Positions 44,827 through 56,700 of a stretch of DNA of 64,000 bases are shown here, piece after piece. The DNA comes from Synaphobranchus kaupii (taxonomy: Eukaryota; Chordata; Actinopteri; Anguilliformes; Synaphobranchidae): assembly GCA_029718625.1 (NCBI GenBank), contig CM056380.1, positions 109,731,021 to 109,795,020 of the forward strand. Direction: 5' to 3'. The notes below the pieces were generated by a model. It had not been told where the DNA came from. It was given only the letters and a program-made list of their open reading frames with translations, and searched no databases. Position numbers and translations under genes: made by a program. Numbering within the stretch: position 1 is the first letter of the stretch; every line of letters begins with the position of its first letter.

Positions 44827-47800
44827 CGCCAAATCTGTCAATCAGGCGTTTTAAATGTTGGCATCAGTGATCACATGGTAGTTTACTGCACCCGTAAAAT
44901 CACCAAAGTGCCAATGGAGATGGGTAACAACTATATAAAGGTTCGTTCTATGAAACTTTACACGAAAGAACGTTTTGTTCAGGCCCTAATTGAGCAGGAT
45001 TGGACTGAGGTGCTAAATTATGAGGATGTTGATAAAAGCTGGCAACTTTTTAAAGAAACATTCTTGGCCGTTCTTGACTCTATGGCTCCAATGAAACAAA
45101 TCCGGATTAAGCAGAGAACAAGTAAATGGATTACTAGTGAGATTATAGATCTTATCAGGATAAGAAATCGTTTTTTAGCTAATTTTAAAAGGTCACAGTT
45201 AAAACAAGATTATGAGGGATATATAAAATGCAGGAATCAAGTAAGATATAAAACAGATAAAGCTAAATCCCAGTATTATAAAGATGCTGTGAACGACAAC
45301 TTGCATCAGCCTCATAAATTATGGAAGGTTTTAAAGGAAATGGGCTCATCAGCTACAACCAAGGCAAAATCCTGTAGTATCAGTCTAAAGATTGATGATG
45401 ATGTATGTCATGACACGATAAAGGTAGCTAACCAGTTTAATACTTTTTTTACCACAGTGGCCTCATCTCTGGTGGCAAAGTTACCAATAGGCTCTGGTCA
45501 CTACGGCCGCTTTTTCTTGGAGATTCTATAGCAATAAAAACCTCTCTAAGGACATGTTTGAGCTGCATGTGGAAACAGAGGACACAGTAGCTAACTTGCT
45601 GTGCTCAATGAGCACTAAAAAAGCAACCGGTCTTGATAACCTCCCTGCAAGGTTTGTCAAGGACAGTGCTTCTGTCACAGCAAAAATCTTAACACATATT
45701 TTTAATATTTCCACACGAAATGCTACTTTCCCCAATGATTTAAAAATGGCCAGAGTGGTCCCGCTCCATAAAAAGGGTAGCAAAACAGATGTAGGCAATT
45801 ATAGGCCTGTATCAATCCTTAGCTCTATATCTAAGGTATTTGAGAGACTGGTTTTTAATCAGTTAGAAGAATTCCTTCTGAAACATAAACTGCTCTATGA
45901 ATACCAGTCTGGATTTAGAACTGCCCACTCCACTGACACGTGTCTCATTCATCTGTTTGATCACATCAGGATGGAGAGTGAAAGGGGTAATTATACTGGA
46001 ATGGTTTTATTAGATTTACAGAAGGCGTTTGATACTGTAGACCACAGCATTCTGCCAATGAAACTGAAATGCATGGGTCTAAATGAGGTAGCAGTAAGCT
46101 GGTTCCAGTCCTATCTAACCAGTAGAGAACAGGTCTGTAACGTAGGAGATGCTGTATCAGAAGCAAGAGAGCTTAACCGTGGAGTGCCCCAGGGATCTAT
46201 ACTGGGCCCTCTCTTGTTTCTGATATATGTCAATGACATGGCAGCTGCAGTGCAGTGCAAATTCTCCTGTATGCTGATGACTCAGCTTTGCTTGTGTCAG
46301 GGAGAGACACTAGGGAAATACAAGACACATTAAGTAGGGAGTTGGACTCTGTGAGACAANNNNNNNNNNNNNNNNNNNNNNNNNNNNNNNNNNNNNNNNN
46401 NNNNNNNNNNNNNNNNNNNNNNNNNNNNNNNNNNNNNNNNNNNNNNNNNNNNNNNNNNNNNNNNNNNNNNNNNNNNNNNNNNNNNNNNNNNNNNNNNNNN
46501 NNNNNNNNNNNNNNNNNNNNNNNNNNNNNNNNNNNNNNNNNNNNNNNNNNNNNNNNNNNNNNNNNNNNNNNNNNNNNNNNNNNNNNNNNNNNNNNNNNNN
46601 NNNNNNNNNNNNNNNNNNNNNNNNNNNNNNNNNNNNNNNNNNNNNNNNNNNNNNNNNNNNNNNNNNNNNNNNNNNNNNNNNNNNNNNNNNNNNNNNNNNN
46701 NNNNNNNNNNNNNNNNNNNNNNNNNNNNNNNNNNNNNNNNNNNNNNNNNNNNNNNNNNNNNNNNNNNNNNNNNNNNNNNNNNNNNNNNNNNNNNNNNNNN
46801 NNNNNNNNNNNNNNNNNNNNNNNNNNNNNNNNNNNNNNNNNNNNNNNNNNNNNNNNNNNCAATGGCTAGTTGATAATAGGCTCTCCTTACATTTGGGGAA
46901 AACAGAGTCTATCTTATTTGGTACCAAACGTAGCCTACAAAAGGTGGATAAAATAAAAGTAAATTGTGCAGCCAACAGCATTGAGTCAAAAACAAGTGTC
47001 ACATATCTTGGGGTATCTCTAGATCAATGCCTCTCTGGGGAGCTGATAGCTGCTGAAATACTAAAAAAAACTTCTAACAAACTAAAATTCTTGTATCGTA
47101 ATACAAGGTGTTTTAGTTTGGAAGTAAAAAAAATATTGGTTTCAGCTCTTATCCAATGCCACTTTGACTACGCCTGTGTGGCATGGTATAGCGGCTTGTC
47201 CCGGCAGCTTAAATATAGAATGCAGGTGATGCAAAATAACATTGTCAGATTCTTATTAAATGCTTCACAGAGGACCCACGTAGGATTTCATGAATTCCAG
47301 CAAGTTGGCCTGTTACCAGTTGAGCACAGAGTTGACCAGTTGAAACTCATAAAAATGTTTGAAGTGATAAATGGTCACGCCCCAAGGTACCTGAAATCTC
47401 ACATTGAAATGGTACATAACCAGCATAACCATAACACACGAGCAAGTGTCATGTCTTGCAAAATTCCCCGTGCAAATAGTACTACAAGAGTCACTTTTTT
47501 TTACACTGGCATCTCCCTGTGGAATAGTCCCCTGCACATAAAACAGTGCCAGAGTAGAGGAGTGTATAAGAAGCAGGTGAAGCAGTACCTATGGAGGTCA
47601 GTGGCTGATTAGGTCTTTATATATTATACAACAATTAGGTTGTCACATTGGATCTAATGTTGTATGTTTTTATTTTATTTTATTTGATTGTGATTTTGTA
47701 TCTATGGTACCCATGGTTTTATTGTGATTGTGTTGACATGTATATTTCTGAATGTATCTGTCATTGATGTTTTGTGTTGAGACCAAGGACCACATTGGAA

Positions 47801-47890
47801 ATAAGTGTTTTAAATACTTTAATGTGCTATCCTCTGGGCAGTACTTGCATCTTATGATGTATGTATTTTGTTTTACCCAAAATAAAAATC
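44827..47890 (+). mobile_element. 5'-truncated non-LTR retrotransposon (LINE) interrupted by an assembly gap
   Basis: The open segment 44875-45531 (linker region after the endonuclease) is followed by RT blocks in 45554-46260 (KKATGLDNLPARFVKD, NYRPVSILSSISKVFERLVF, QSGFRTAHSTDTCLIHL, LLDLQKAFDTVDHSIL, LNRGVPQGSILGPLLFLIYV). The catalytic YADDSALL is in another frame (46273 onward). The RT thumb and C-terminus run from 46860 to 47612. At least two frame breaks are visible, near 45530 and near 46258. The 3' end is a CAATCAATCA-type tail at about 47890. The clade is Jockey/CR1-like by RT motifs; I cannot narrow it. It is inserted inside a MITE whose two halves lie at 44797-44826 and 47906-48062. 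Confidence 0.88.
46360..46859. other. Assembly gap, exactly 500 N
   Basis: A run of 500 N, a standard size for a gap of unknown length. It falls inside the LINE reverse transcriptase. The left flank ends GTGAGACAA and the right flank begins CAATGGCTA in the same frame, suggesting little or nothing is missing. Confidence 0.99.
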
Positions 47891-47905
47891 AATCAATCAC
47901 TGACC

Positions 47906-48062
47906 CCAAACATTGCGTACGTATGGTGTCCATCGTGTGCAGAGGTATGCAGATTCCCACAGCACGTGTTATTTTATACATCTGATTTTCAGCGTCGAAA
48001 CTCCCTTAAGCAGCTTTCTGAGGGCATTTTCCTGCTCAGCACTGTTTATACATGTGGCCCCT
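47906..48062. mobile_element. Right part of a MITE split by the LINE
   Basis: About 85-90% identical by eye to 49578-49737, including the terminal TTTATACATGTGGCCCC. The matching left block is at 44797-44826. Confidence 0.75.
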
Positions 48063-48112
48063 GGTCTTCACCACTTTTGGCAGTCAGAGCAGGAGCCCCT
48101 TAATGGACTTAA

Positions 48113-48748
48113 AGGGATAGTTCGGAATTTTGGACATAATGTCTCAATTACGACTTACCCATGATGTTGTTGATTTATGGAAACCATTTTCAGCTAATTC
48201 CATGCTGTCCCTTCTTTTGGACATACACACGTTGCTAATGCTAGCGCAACTCTATGGAAACCGGTAGCATCCACTACCAAACACACTTAAACACTCCACA
48301 GTGCACCCAAAGCAAATAAAATACGACGAGTCTATCGGGGGAGCGATACTTTTACGTTACTTACGAATGTATTGCCGGCACTGGTCGACTACAACAACAA
48401 AGAAGAGTAACAAGTTGCAATGGCCATGTACGCCGCCATACTTCCTCAGAGAATATAGGTCAGCACAAAGTAAAGGATTAAACGATAGTTTGATTTCAAA
48501 AATGATGGTATAAACACTCAAAATAACCCCGATAGACTATTTTATTTGCTTTGGGTGCACTGTGGAGTGTTTAAGTGCGTTTGGTAGTGGATGCTACCGG
48601 TTGCCATAGGGTTGCACTAGCATTAGCAACGTGTGTATGTCCAAAAGAAGGGACAGCATGGAATTAGCTGAAAATGGTTTCCATCAATCAACTACATCAT
48701 GGGTAAGTCGTAATTGAGACATTATGTCCAAAATTCCAAACTATCCCT
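48113..48748. mobile_element. TTAA-flanked long foldback element, 636 bp
   Basis: Arms of about 230 bp (48113-48345 and 48517-48748) are inverted copies with few mismatches, starting AGGGATAGTT. TTAA occurs at 48109-48112 and 48749-48752. The loop contains no recognisable coding sequence. Such an RNA would fold into a near-perfect 230-bp hairpin. Confidence 0.88.
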
Positions 48749-49458
48749 TTAACCCCACATCCTCTTTGTGCAGTTCCCGTACTCACCTGAAGGGGGAGTA
48801 ATGCCCAGAGCTGGAAAGGAGAACTTCCTCCATTTCATCTACATGCACATGGGATGGCGTTTATTTTCAAGACAATTTTTAAAACTTTATCCATTCATAG
48901 TAGCAAACACAGTAAATCTACACTGAATGAACCATACGTACAGGGTTATATTTTAATTCGTTTTTGCTAACTTTAATATCTTTCCAAATATCATTCATGC
49001 AGTAGATCAGTCTTTCATGCTGTAATGGATAGCATTCTAGAGGAAACGGCAGAGCTTTCTCCTGCTCGACTAGTAATTAACCACAAGCAAATGTTCAAGC
49101 ATATTTTCTTTCGTGTGCTTCTGTACATATAGAAGTACAAATGTATGCATGTACACCGGCACACTATAGACAATTTGAACACATTCTCACTAACACATTT
49201 AACCCTAAATTATGCTTTTTTTAAGGTTAAACGTGTTTGTGAGGATGTGAAAACAATCTAATGATTTAAAAGAAGGATTGGCTCAACACAATATGACTTT
49301 TTCCAATTCAGGCCACCACGGGCGAAACACAAAGAAGCAGTTCAATAATTTGGTGCAAATATCATTTTCTAATTTATTAGATGCATACACATTCTGAAGC
49401 AGTACATCTGCTGTCCTTTCTACAGTTCTAGAGTTACATCCATGACTCCTCAAAAGGC

Positions 49459-49737
49459 CAGGGGCCACATGTATAAAACTCTGAGTAAAAGAATGCGTAA
49501 AAGAACGCTCAGGGTGAAAAAAAAAGTTCTGCATTTTCTACCTCTGCCTTTCGGTCACGGTGTCGCCATATCACAAGGACTCCAAACATTGTGTACGTAT
49601 GGTGTCCATCGTGTGCAGAGGTATGCAGATTCTCACAGCACGTTATATTATATATCTGAATTTCTGCGTGGAAACTCGCTTATGCGGCTTTCTGAGGGCA
49701 TTTTTCTGCTCAGCACTGTTTATACATGTGGCCCCAG
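49459..49737. mobile_element. MITE, unsplit copy (about 280 bp)
   Basis: It starts GGGGCCACATGTATAAA and ends TTTATACATGTGGCCCC, a 17-bp inverted repeat. It contains CTTTCGGTCACGGTGTCGCC (49549-49568) and the ACGTATGGTGTCCATCGTGT block. The same blocks occur, split by a LINE, at 44797-44826 and 47906-48062. Confidence 0.8.
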
Positions 49738-49995
49738 GACTTTAAAACGACAAGAATGTTCATTAAAAAATTAAGACATGCAGACAAAACGGTTAATAAG
49801 GTGACATTCCTAGAACAGACATTCAAAAGTAATTGTGAAAGCATTCCCAGTTTAAATCAATAGTATTTTAAACCAACGTACTGTAAAGCTATGACGCTAC
49901 TGAATGTGTCGTTCAAGTGTAGGGTGAATTGAAGGTCCCCTGAGACAGAAGTTGTCCATCAAGATTGGGGGCAGTTCTTACTTCAACAAATCTTA

Positions 49996-50079
49996 TTTCT
50001 GAATTCTGATACATACCCAAGTAAACACAGACAGACCTATTGACAGGACAAGGAGGACACCAAGGAGAACTGCATTCAT
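49996..50079 (-). CDS. Unassigned 27-28-codon ORF with one membrane helix (speculative)
   Basis: On the minus strand ATG at 50079 opens MNAVLLGVLLVLSIGLSVFT and then WVCIRIQK before TAA. This is an about 20-residue hydrophobic helix followed by a short basic tail, the layout of a single-pass microprotein or of the last exon of a type I membrane protein. A possible acceptor TTGTCCAG lies upstream at about 50107, with the frame open through it. I do not recognise it and it may be chance. Confidence 0.2.
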
Positions 50080-51267
50080 GATGTACTGTGGATTACTGAA
50101 TCTGGACAATTGTCTATTATAACAATCCAACACTTGTATGTGGTACAGACTGACACAGGCGATTTTCTTATGATTCAATATTACATTGTGACAGTTAAAC
50201 ATACTCACATATATATTTATATATAGCTATTTTTAGTATTCAAAACTTAGTGTGACATAGTTAAAACAAAGCATGTGAATTTATCAGTAGTTTTACACAT
50301 AGGTGTCAGTGTGACTAATATTAATAATGGTAATCCTGCCCCCTTATGGTGGTTTCCCTGACATTTGGAGACTGGTTAGTCCATTTACAGCTTTTAAAAT
50401 AGTTTTTCCAGCTGTACTACATTACTCAGTTAGTTCTTAGTGGTGCTATCCCTTTTATTGAATGGAGCACAACTGCAAAACTGAATTATGCATTTGTAAC
50501 AAATTCAAGACAAACACTTCACCTGAAGGAAAGTTGCAATGTAGTCATACATTGTTATAAGTACCATTTTCTATGCAAGATACTTTCTCCCCACAATTGA
50601 CAAGGTTATAAAAATGGGAACACAAGATTAGAAAGAATATTAATTCAGTTACTTGAATTTTTACTTTGTCTAGCTAATTCCCATCAACTGTGTTTCATGA
50701 CTTAGAGGTTTTTGAAATCTATTTCTTAATAAAAAACGATATGTTTTAAAGAACACAAAAAAATACAATATGTAACCTTGGTGATGGCATATTTCCCTCA
50801 ACAGTAAAAATCAGAAACACACACACGCATTACATGCACATCCATGGCACAGGTATTTAAAGAGGTCCGTTGCTATAACAGTACTCTGCTAGTCAATTAT
50901 GCAATGACAGCCACATCAGCAATTGGATAATTGGATAGTTTCAGCAAAGGAATTCGCAGCTACAGTACATATTAGTTTGAATAATGTTGCTATGAAACCA
51001 GACAAAAAAATGACTACCTCAGAATTGAAAATTTGAATTGAAGTTGGCGGAGGGGGTTGGGGGGGGGGGGGGGTTCCACAGTACAGAGGTTACAGCATCC
51101 ACCAAAGGAATTATATCAGAGACTGTATGGGTGCAGTGTTTTGGTAAATGTTACCATTGTATCCAGATAACCTGAAGCTTGGGTCACGTGGAAAAAGGTG
51201 GCGATCATCTGTGATTAGGGTCTGGGGGTTGTGGTAATGCTTTTCATTACACCAACACAATGCTCGC

Positions 51268-51543
51268 TCACGCTCTCTCTCTCTCTCCCTCTCCCATACA
51301 GGGCCTGGAGACCATCATGCTGGGTCTGGATTTGGAAGAAGGGATTAAGGGTGTAGAAGGAGGTATGTGGGGGGAATCGGGGTTATAGTTCAAGTGTTGG
51401 GTTGGCGGTAAGGAGATATGGACAGGGGAAGGTATAGGGTGAGCTTTTCTGGGGTTACGCTTAGATATAGACGATTGTCCTCTTAAAGAGGGTATTCTTT
51501 TCACAGCTGGCAACAAGGATTCACATAACTTCAACACAAACAC
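51268..51543 (-). CDS. Unassigned proline/serine-rich ORF (speculative)
   Basis: A 91-codon minus-strand frame. After a possible acceptor (TTGTTGCCAG) it encodes a basic, Pro/Ser-rich, disordered-looking segment (KRNPRKAHPIPSPVHISLPP, then PPSTPLIPSSKSRPSMM) and runs into a GA microsatellite. No domain is recognised. It is upstream of, and on the same strand as, the membrane-helix ORF at 50.0 kb, so the two could be exons of one small gene, but nothing in the sequence links them. Confidence 0.15.
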   Translation of the reverse strand: MFVLKLCESLLPAVKRIPSLRGQSSISKRNPRKAHPIPSPVHISLPPTQHLNYNPDSPHIPPSTPLIPSSKSRPSMMVSRPCMGEGERERA

Positions 51544-51699
51544 CTACATGCTGATAATTTGACAGAAAAAAAACAGCATATGGATAAATGGAGGGATTAC
51601 AGGGTGAGGCTAAGTACGCACTTTTAAGTGTCAGACGTTTTAAGGCGGAAGTGCAACGACGACATGCCAGGTGCCAGCCATCTCACTCTTTGAATGCGC

Positions 51700-52025
51700 T
51701 GAGTGCCGTATTTAAGAATAATGTGAGACTACACAATCGCTCTATCGGCTGCCGTAGTAACAGCACTGAATAATGTCAGACTGTACACAGTCGCTCTATC
51801 GGCTGCCGTAGTAACAGCGCTCTGACACCAGGCATTAAGCGGCCTACTGTTCTGCTTCAGTTCATATAACAGTTTGCAGTGCATTTCTAATCATGAATGC
51901 AGCTGTGGTCTGGTTTAAGTTTGTAAGAGCTGTGATTGGACTGGTTTAAGTTTGTAAGAGATGTGCTTGGACTGGTTAAAGTGTCTAAAAGCTGTGATTG
52001 GACTGGTTTAAATGTCTAAAAACCA
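51700..52025. repeat. Short local duplications (60-bp and about 35-bp)
   Basis: CGCTCTATCGGCTGCCGTAG occurs twice (51739, 51792). A unit around GATTGGACTGGTTTAAGTTT then recurs about four times at 51905-52025 with drift. Confidence 0.75.
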
Positions 52026-53584
52026 CAGTTTTTAGTATTTTCAAGAAACAGGCCAATTTACGATGCAAATAATGGCGATGGATCCTTTCGCATCGATACA
52101 TTTGCATTTATTACAAACAGAAAAAAACTACAGTAAAATCCCCATTAGTAAAAGGCAACTCCAAAAAAGTGTGTCCAGTGAAAAAAACTCACTTTTATGA
52201 CAGAACCGCTGTTGCTCTTAACATTGTTTTTCAAATTCAAAAGGAACTCAGGCCTAACTGACCAGTAACTGCCAAAAGGAACACAGGCCTATCTTGATTT
52301 ATGTTTGTGCTGCACTCATAAATTTAGAGTTTTGAATCCTTATTCAAATGTTTTTGGAAAGAGGTGGGGTGGGGGGGGGGGTGTCTATAACGTTCTATAA
52401 CTGTCGTGCATGTCAGATAAAACTTCTGCTTTTCCTATTGGTCACCCCTGAACCAGAGCCTAGAATTCGTTCTCAACTTACAGCTCTGACTTTATATATT
52501 ACTGTCTATAAAAGGCAATGTTCTTTCTTCATTTCACTTAACATAACCTATTCTAACTTCTTCATAACAATGCCAGGAGAACTACATACGTATAACCATT
52601 ACATTATTGTAACCTTGCATACAGGGGTACACCATTTAGAAAAAAGGTGATGTCAACAATCTTGCAAATTCTATGCAACAGGCATAGCATTCCGTTTTAC
52701 CTTCTGTACATAAAGTGACCGTAAGCTAATGTCAGCTAGGCCGTTAGCTAACCAGCTTACTGAGCAACAAACTAAAAATCTGGTGAATGAACTAGTGTTT
52801 CCATCACATTGACAGCATGCAACCGATAGATTCTGTAACCCTCTTTTATGATTGGTGCCTGAATACCATAGTAGTGTTGCCTTGCTAGCTGATAACATAG
52901 CTTTTTGGCACAGCTAGTCAAAACTATCATTTTAGACAGGAAAAACTACGATAGGAGAACAATGGACGCACATTCCTTGCTTACTAATAAATTACATGAC
53001 TGATGCTAATGATTCTTAGCACTGTATTATCCTTTAAGTGTACAGTACACAGGTAGATGTGCTTTCAAAAGACTCCTATGTTAGTATCCTAACATGACTG
53101 AAACTGAGGCTTAGAGAGAGTAAGAGTTCAGTACGATGGAAACGAACCTCATCGCATACGGGAAGACCAGACTAAAGTGCCTGGTTACATAATTACTGGC
53201 GACTGGCATGGCTGAATCAAATTATTCTACAAACAAAAGTTGGAGTTGGAAATGATTTTCAGTGCTGCTATCGCTAATGGGGTTTACAACCGCAGGATTA
53301 CAACGGACATCTTATCGACGACAGTTTGCAGAGACGAGAGCAGAAACCTGTAGAGGAATCTAGAAGGGGCTGGTCACAAAAGGAGCTAAAAGAAATGGTA
53401 AGGCCCAATGGTAAGGCCTTGGCGTGCTCAAACCTCTCCCGGTACAGGCAGGTGAGTGGACCTTGAGTTAGTCGCAGGTCGGGACAGGTTGTGTTGGGGA
53501 TTTAAATGGGCGAGGGCACCCCAGGAGAGAGGGCGCTTGTGGGATGTCCCGGCTCTCCCGTTCCTCTGCAGGGGCGTGTCTTCC

Positions 53585-53611
53585 TCAGCCGCACATGGTC
53601 ATATACAACCA
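53585..53611 (-). CDS. capn11: calpain last coding exon
   Basis: 27-nt exon, acceptor CACACTCAG, encoding WLYMTMCG and TGA. It matches the short WLxxTMxx terminus of classical calpains and is in phase with the 59-nt exon. About 1.6 kb of intron, mostly minisatellite, separates them. Confidence 0.85.
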   Translation of the reverse strand, partial: WLYMTMCG

Positions 53612-53704
53612 CTGAGTGTGAGCAGGAGAGAGAGAGAAATAGAAATATAAAATAGAGAAAGGGAGGGAGGGAGAGAAAGAAATATAAAATAGAGAGTGCG
53701 AGAG

Positions 53705-53775
<71 letters not shown>

Positions 53776-56700
53776 GAGAGTGAGTTTGAGTTTTAACAAA
53801 ATTTATAATATTGTATTATTCATCACCCCCCTCACCTTAGTGTACTGCCCCCTCAGCTCAGTGTACTGCCCCCTCAGCTCAGTGTACTGCCCCCTCAGCT
53901 CAGTGTACTGCCCCCTCAGCTCAGTGTACTGCCCCCTCAGCTCAGTGTACCACCCCCTCAGCTCAGTGTACTGCCCCCTCAGCTTAGTGTACCGCCCCCT
54001 CAGCTCAGTGTACTGCCCCCTCAGCTCAGTGTACCACCCCCTCAGCTCAGTGTACTGCCCCCTCAGCTCAGTGTACCACCCCCTCAGCTCAGTGTACCAC
54101 CCCCTCAGCTTAGTGTACCGCCCCCTCATTTTAGTGTACTGCCCCCTCATTTTAGTGTACTGCCCCCTCAGCTCAGTGTACCGCCCCCTCAGCTCAGTGT
54201 ACCGCCCCCTCAGCTCAGTGTACCGCCCCCTCAGCTTAGTGTACCGCCCCCTCAGCTTAGTGTACTGCCCCCTCAGCTTAGTGTACTGCCCCCTCAGCTT
54301 AGTGTACTGCCCCCTCAGCTTAGTGTACTGCCCCCTCAGCTCAGTGTACTGCCCCCTCAGCTTAGTGTACTGCCCCCTCAGCTCAGTGTACTGCCCCCTC
54401 AGCTGAGTGTACCGCCCCCTCAGCTCAGTGTACCGCCCCCTCAGCTTAGTGTACCGCCCCCTCAGCTTAGTGTACTGCCCCCTCAGCTCAGTGTACTGCC
54501 CCCTCAGCTTAGTGTACTGCCCCCTCAGCTCAGTGTACTGCCCCCTCAGCTCAGTGTACTGCCCCCTCAGCTCAGTGTACTGCCCCCTCAGCTCAGTGTA
54601 CTGCCCCCTCAGCTTAGTGTACTGCCCCCTCAGCTCAGTGTACCGCCCCCTCAGCTTAGTGTACTGCCCCCTCAGCTTAGTGTACTGCCCCATCAGCTTA
54701 GTGTACTGCCCCCTCAGCTTAGTGTACTGCCCCCTCAGCTCAGTGTACTGCCCCCTCAGCTTAGTGTACTGCCCCCTCAGCTCAGTGTACTGCCCCCTCA
54801 GCTCAGTGTACCGCCCCCTCAGCTCAGTGTACCGCCCCCTCAGCTTAGTGTTCCGCCCCCTCAGCTTAGTGTACTGCCCCCTCAGCTCAGTGTACTGCCC
54901 CCTCAGCTCAGTGTACTGCCCCCTCAGCTCAGTGTACTGCCCCCTCAGCTCAGTGTACTGCCCCCTCAGCTCAGTGTACTGCCCCCTCAGCTCAGTGTAC
55001 TGCCCCCTCAGCTTAGTGTACTGCCCCCTCAGCTCAGTGTACTGCCCCCTCAGCTTAGTGTACTGCCCCCTCAGCTCAGTGTACTGCCCCCTCAGCTCAG
55101 TGTACTGCCCCCTCAGCTCAGTGTACTGCCCCCTCAGCTCAGTGTACAGCCCCCTGTACTGTGCTAGAGCACAATCTGAGCACCAGAGTTAAACAGAACA
55201 GACTCACCTCAGTGATGTTCATTTCAGCCACACCCACTCCCTCTTTGTCAAGATGCCGGAAAGATCCTAAAACAGAAACAAGATAACCGCATGTCAGCGA
55301 ACTAGCCAGGCACCTGGGGTTTCAGGTGAGCTTCAGCAGGTACACAACATGTGTTCTCAGCCCAAAGGCTCTACCTTTTTTACACGTGGTGAGATTTATT
55401 TCCTCTCATCTTATTAGGTCTAGCCAATTTTAGCCAGTGTTATGCTGTAGATTAACAGGTAAGCTGACTTGCATCTCCATCTTCATAAGATCTTTAATCG
55501 TCATAGGAACATCACAAGAATTTGGGCAGACCTACATCACATCAGAGGGTCAACCTGGTCAGAGGAGGCTAAGGAAACCTTTGGCATTTTACATTACATT
55601 ACTGGCATTTAGAAAACGCTCTTATCAGGAGGGAATTACACAAAACAAATCTTTTTCCCAATTATACAGCTGGATATATACTGAAACAATTCAGGCGAAG
55701 TACCTTGCTCAAGGGTACAATGGCAGTGTCCAACCTGCAACCTTGTGTTACAAGCCCAGTTACTACACTGCCGCCTATTTCTCTCAGTTATCTAACTAAG
55801 GACATAGTGTTCACATATATCAATGAGTAGCAAACGCTTTTAAGAAGTGCCTCAGAGAGGAATTGATACACGTACTGAACATGGCTTCTAGTTTGACCAG
55901 GCAGCAGATGAAGTTGTCGAAGTCGATGGCCTCGTCTTCAGCATATCTGGCCACCAGCAGCTGGTTCAGTCTGTTGTTGAGCTTGAAGCCTAGAAAGCAC
56001 ACGTTTGTTTAAGTGAAGTGGGTTCAGTACAGGGAGCTCTTCGGTTTCACATGTACACTGGTATCTAACTTTCCCACTTTCCAATAAACAAAATTCAGGA
56101 AACAGTTTAAGACTTTTGTGAAATGTAACAACAAACACACTGTTTTGTACTCATCACTGAAAATGTAAATGAAACACTTTAGCAGAGGTGGAAAGTCCAG
56201 GTTTAGAAAGTAAAAGTCCTCCCCCAGTATTTTGTTCCAATCACCTGGATTTGCTAATTAGTGCAATTCTTCAGCCAGGAGGTGGAACTAATTAGTGAAA
56301 TCAGCTGGCTGAGTTCATGGGTGGAAGAAAAACATGGCAGGACTTTTACTTTCTGACCCCTGGACTTTCCACCTCTGCACTTTAGTTTACACTACGCATT
56401 AAAAAGTGCCAAATATATACTGTATATTTGTCTTATAGGTTCAGAAAATGGAAATCTGCACATACAAATTGGTAAAAAAAACAAAACATAAATACAGTTT
56501 GTGTTTCTTTTGCAAGTCAGTTTTACTGAATTTCTGTATGGGGCAGGAACCATAGTGGTATTTAAAGGGATAAAGTATTTAAAAGTATTGGACCCAGGGA
56601 CGGGCTCTTTCAGTTCTATTGGTCGAGCTGAGCTGGGGAAGGGGATACCTGCTGCCTCCACTGCCAAGCGCATCTCATAGGCGCTCATGGCCCCTGACTT

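Larger units (their letters stand above)
49740..53584. other. Interval between the MITE and the calpain stop codon
   Basis: Holds the calpain 3' UTR (extent unknown), poly-G at 51057-51072, a GA tract at 51268-51292 and local duplications at 51700-52025. Two unassigned minus-strand ORFs (50079-49996 and 51543-51268) are listed separately. Confidence 0.5.

Noticed and set aside
48301..48513. ORF in the loop of the TTAA foldback as a transposase remnant
   Set aside because: 70 codons without any catalytic motif.
51268..51310. Polyadenylation/3' end of the calpain near the GA tract
   Set aside because: No AATAAA on the minus strand at a convincing distance; the 3' UTR end cannot be set from sequence.
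53696..55192. Long repeat ORFs (236 and 261 codons on +, 296 codons on -) as a repeat protein
   Set aside because: They are translations of a 21-bp minisatellite inside a calpain intron; both strands are open because 21 is a multiple of 3.
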